Source: Hyphomicrobiales bacterium
Lineage (GTDB): Bacteria; Pseudomonadota; Alphaproteobacteria; Rhizobiales; CAYWUX01
Length of the DNA: 8,877 nucleotides
Reading direction: 5' to 3'
Assembly (NCBI GenBank): GCA_028279265.1
Contig: JANQOC010000450.1
Location: 1-8,877, forward strand
This document shows, piece by piece, positions 7,002 to 8,877 of the stretch. Position 1 is the first letter of the stretch; every line of letters begins with the position of its first letter. Below the pieces are notes generated by a model. The model saw only the letters and a program-made list of their open reading frames with translations. It was not told the origin of the DNA and ran no database searches. Position numbers and translations under genes: made by a program.

Positions 7002-7024
7002 GTGGGCACGTAAGACGTGCCCAC
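7002..7024 (-). promoter_or_regulatory. Intercistronic stem-loop upstream of the ATPase ribosome-binding site
   Basis: A perfect 10-bp inverted repeat has arms gtgggcacgt (7002-7011) and acgtgcccac (7015-7024) around a 3-base loop. On the transcribed minus strand it ends only 8 bases before the GGAGG (6993-6989) of the ATPase gene, with no T-run, so it is not a classic terminator there. A weaker 5-bp stem (7043-7047 with 7052-7056) lies just past the binding-protein stop. Together they could protect the binding-protein message or lower expression of the ATPase and permeases; this is inferred. Confidence 0.6.
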
Positions 7025-7065
7025 CCAGAGTTTTTTATTTGCCCCTTCGAGAAGGGACCAATTAA

Positions 7066-8073
7066 TTATTTGAGATCAGCAAACCACTCGGGATGCCGCT
7101 TCATCGTGCTTTCGATAAATGAAGAGTCGAAATAGTTTTTTGGATCAAACGGCTTCTTCATTTTCTTCTGCGCGATCAGTTCTGCGACAGAATCATTCCA
7201 GGCTTTATAGGTCTGCCCACCGATACGCGGATCAAAGTTGACATGCTTCAGAACGCGCTTGGCAAGGGCATGATCCATACCGGGCGCATATCGAGATGCG
7301 ATCAGTGTGACCTCTTCAAAGTTTTTGGGATCGCGAACAAAGGCCGCTGCTTCAGAGATGGCATCAACCAGAGCCTGAGTCGTCTTCTTATCCTTGTAGA
7401 CTTTGTCCGGAATTGCGTGAAGCATAGCACAGAAACAAACCTGATCACCGCCGCGGGAAACGAGCTTGGCACCCTTCACCTTGTCGAGGGCTCGGGTCAG
7501 GTTGGGTTCCCAGGCAATGATGGCATCCACACCGCCCGTATCAAGCACGGAAACAAGGCTCGGCGGTCGTGTATTAATTCGCTTAATTTCGGAAGATTTG
7601 ATTCCGTTGTTTCTCAGAAGGCGACGCAGATAGAGATCGCCCGTGCTGCCAAAAGTCACGCCGACCTTCTTGCCTTTCAGGTCCTGAACGGAATTGATTC
7701 CCGAGCCGGCACTGGCCGCAAGACCGACAAACTGGTCACTGGTAGGCTTGGTATAAGAAGCGCCGACATATCCGACCACGGCATTGACTTTCAGGCCTCT
7801 TTCCAGAGCAGCAGGAAGGTTTGTAAATGCTGCCGGGGCATAGTCCATTTCACCGGCTTTCAGGCCTTTTGACAGTGCACCGCCTGTTTGCCTGATCTCA
7901 AGCTTGGCATCGATTCCATGCTTGGCAAAAAAACCTTTATCCTGTGCAACAAACACAACCGTGCCACCAATATTTCCAGCAGCACCGATCTTCAGCTCAG
8001 CGGCCATCGATGTCGATGCCATGAAAAACACGGTTAATGCCGTTGCCAGCAACTTCAATCCAATTTGTTTCAT
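7066..8073 (-). CDS. ABC transporter periplasmic substrate-binding protein, NitT/TauT (NMT1/SsuA-like) family
   Basis: This is the periplasmic binding protein of the importer, 335 residues. A start 14 codons upstream (8115) is open, but ATG 8073 has GGGAGG at 8084-8079 with 5-base spacing and begins directly with a Sec signal peptide: MKQ, a hydrophobic core to about residue 19, and the cleavage site SMA|AELK after residue 24. The mature protein opens KIGAAGNIGGTVVFVAQDKGFFAKHG, cut here for length in its meaning: the pattern of a beta strand then A-x-D-KGFF-x-x-HG is typical of this group. The lobe motif DLKGKKVGV (131-139) and DAIIAWEP (183-190) also fit. It has only two cysteines, in a C-x-C pair (213 and 215). 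First gene of the operon and divergent from the oxidoreductase. Ligand unknown: sulfonate, nitrate, aromatic acid and vitamin-precursor binders all share this fold. Confidence 0.94.
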   Translation of the reverse strand: MKQIGLKLLATALTVFFMASTSMAAELKIGAAGNIGGTVVFVAQDKGFFAKHGIDAKLEIRQTGGALSKGLKAGEMDYAPAAFTNLPAALERGLKVNAVVGYVGASYTKPTSDQFVGLAASAGSGINSVQDLKGKKVGVTFGSTGDLYLRRLLRNNGIKSSEIKRINTRPPSLVSVLDTGGVDAIIAWEPNLTRALDKVKGAKLVSRGGDQVCFCAMLHAIPDKVYKDKKTTQALVDAISEAAAFVRDPKNFEEVTLIASRYAPGMDHALAKRVLKHVNFDPRIGGQTYKAWNDSVAELIAQKKMKKPFDPKNYFDSSFIESTMKRHPEWFADLK

Positions 8074-8255
8074 ACATTCCTCCCTAGAGTTGTTTATCAA
8101 CCTTGCGGCCGACAATTGGATCTCTACTATGCAGTCATCTTAGTTTTACAAATTGATGAAAAAGCGTAAATAAGCGTTTTAACAAATAGAATTGAATGAT
8201 TAATGGCTGCTCCCTTCCACAATTTTGGACTATTCGTTATAAAGTTGTAGCTTAT

Positions 8256-8289
8256 AAAAAATTTTTTAGCGACTGCTTTTTGTCGCTAA
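8256..8289 (-). terminator. Terminator-like hairpin inside the divergent spacer
   Basis: Perfect 8-bp arms ttagcgac (8266-8273) and gtcgctaa (8282-8289) enclose an 8-base loop. Read on the minus strand the stem is followed by AAAA and then a six-T run (8261-8256). The four A's between stem and T-run weaken it as an intrinsic terminator. It lies about 180 bases before the binding-protein start, so it could end a short upstream transcript or attenuate a long leader. Confidence 0.4.
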
Positions 8290-8382
8290 TGCCCAAAATT
8301 GTCGCGCACCCACAGCCTCAAATTGCAATTCGGTATCTATAAGAAGAGGTCGAAAGTGATCTTGAATACGCACAAAAATAAA

Positions 8383-8402
8383 TTGGAATTTTGCAATTCC
8401 AA
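8383..8402. promoter_or_regulatory. Operator-like inverted repeat upstream of the quinone oxidoreductase gene
   Basis: TTGGAATT (8383-8390) and AATTCCAA (8395-8402) form a perfect 8-bp inverted repeat with spacer TTGC. The size and symmetry suit a dimeric helix-turn-helix regulator. It lies 71 bases before the ATG, where a promoter would be expected, but I cannot place -35 and -10 boxes with confidence. Confidence 0.4.
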
Positions 8403-8472
8403 AACCTGATATTGTATCTGTTATAAGTCCGTTCATTCTCGTCAATCTTACCAACCAGCGGTGTTACCCGAC

Positions 8473-8877
8473 ATGTCTCAATCCTTTCCATCGTCAATGA
8501 AAGTCATCGAAATAGCCGAGCCGGGAGACCCGCAGGTCTTGATCCCGGGGGAACGTCCCCTGCCGCAACCCGGCAGCGGCGAAGTCCTGATCAAAGTCAC
8601 CGCTACCGGCGTTAACGGCCCCGATATCATGCAGAGAAAAGGACTGTACCCGGCCCCCAAGGGTGCTTCAGATCTTCTCGGGCTCGAAATTTCCGGAACA
8701 GTCGTCGATTTGGGAGCGGATTGCGACGCGAGTTTGAAGGGGCAAACAGTATGTGCACTGACGAATGGCGGCGGTTACGCCGAATACTGCACTGTTAGCG
8801 CCGATCATTGCCTGCCGATCCCCGAAGGTATTGACGAAATCGATGCCGCCGGACTGCCGGAGACTTACTTCACGGTC
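8473..8877 (+). CDS. NAD(P)H:quinone oxidoreductase, PIG3 family (zinc-free medium-chain dehydrogenase), N-terminal part
   Basis: This cytoplasmic enzyme would reduce quinones or related enones with NAD(P)H. The right edge cuts it after 135 codons; the family is about 325-340 residues, so the nucleotide-binding domain is not seen. The visible part is the GroES-like domain: KVIEIAEPGDPQVL, then GEVLIKVTATGVNGPDIMQRKGLYP (residues 36-60; shown to mark GVN-x-x-D at 46-51), LGLEISGTVVDLG (69-81), NGGGYAEYC (98-106) and LPETYFTV (128-135). The GLYP-x-P and LPETxFTV features point to the PIG3/TP53I3 group, not to zinc alcohol dehydrogenases, whose zinc-ligand pattern is absent. The ATG at 8473 has only a weak AGCGG-like site; ATG 8497 would give MKVIEI, matching the usual family start, so the first eight residues are uncertain. 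It diverges from the ABC operon; a functional link is possible but not shown. Confidence 0.9.
   Translation, partial: MSQSFPSSMKVIEIAEPGDPQVLIPGERPLPQPGSGEVLIKVTATGVNGPDIMQRKGLYPAPKGASDLLGLEISGTVVDLGADCDASLKGQTVCALTNGGGYAEYCTVSADHCLPIPEGIDEIDAAGLPETYFTV

Larger units (their letters stand above)
8074..8472. other. Long AT-rich divergent intergenic region
   Basis: This 399-base spacer separates the ABC operon from the oxidoreductase gene. It is clearly richer in A and T than the flanking genes. It contains the ribosome-binding site of the binding-protein gene, an A6T6 tract (8256-8267) likely to bend DNA, a terminator-like hairpin, a 20-bp operator-like inverted repeat, and two copies of TTGCAATTC (8323-8331 and 8391-8399). 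A 10-bp palindrome aattgcaatt is at 8321-8330. I find no convincing protein gene in it; a 56-62 codon minus-strand frame (8266-8454) lacks a good ribosome-binding site. Confidence 0.7.

Noticed and set aside
7002..7036. Plus-strand terminator formed by the 10-bp hairpin and the T-run at 7031-7036
   Set aside because: On the plus strand a six-T run does follow the stem after a short gap, but no plus-strand gene lies upstream for it to end. Its relevance to the minus-strand operon is better explained as an intercistronic stem.
7243..7872. A 209-codon plus-strand frame opposite the ABC binding-protein gene
   Set aside because: Antisense shadow of a well-supported gene. The product is low in coherent motifs and lacks a supported start.
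8266..8454. A 62-codon minus-strand frame in the AT-rich spacer
   Set aside because: It begins at TTG, with an internal ATG at 8436 that lacks a properly spaced ribosome-binding site. The product has no recognisable feature. Not called as a gene, though the region is kept as a finding because of the hairpin at its end.

Overview
The window reads as an accessory transport and catabolism region of a Gram-negative bacterium. An alphaproteobacterium is my best guess. The grounds are inference: a tripartite tricarboxylate transporter (TTT), a NitT/TauT-type ABC importer with periplasmic binding protein, Tat and Sec export signals, and roughly balanced base composition. I saw no rRNA, tRNA, CRISPR array, transposase or integrase.

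Layout, left to right. (1) Bases 1-3106, minus strand: a TTT operon in the order binding protein (tctC), small membrane subunit (tctB), large membrane subunit (tctA, whose last few codons lie beyond the left edge). (2) Bases 3107-3379: a divergent promoter region with repeated GTTGAC/GTCAAC half-sites. (3) Bases 3380-4066, plus strand: a fumarylacetoacetate hydrolase-superfamily enzyme close to fumarylpyruvate/acylpyruvate hydrolases. (4) Bases 4115-8073, minus strand: an ABC importer operon in the order binding protein, ATPase, permease 1, permease 2, then a 138-residue single-span membrane protein of unknown function overlapping the end of permease 2. (5) Bases 8074-8472: a long AT-rich divergent spacer with several inverted repeats, including a terminator-like hairpin. 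(6) Bases 8473-8877, plus strand: the N-terminal part of a PIG3-type NAD(P)H:quinone oxidoreductase, cut by the right edge.

A reasonable model, by inference, is that the two importers bring in small organic anions, and that the hydrolase between them cleaves a C-C bond in a 2,4-dioxo acid derived from one of them. Neither substrate can be read from the sequence. In both operons the binding-protein gene comes first and is separated from the membrane genes by a stem-loop, which fits a higher dose of binding protein than of transporter.

I see no clear novel defence, mobile or biosynthetic system. The best leads are the unrecognised 138-aa membrane protein closing the ABC operon, a cysteine-bracketed periplasmic insertion in permease 2 together with a CxC pair in its binding protein, the half-site cluster between the divergent genes, and the hairpin-rich spacer at 8074-8472.
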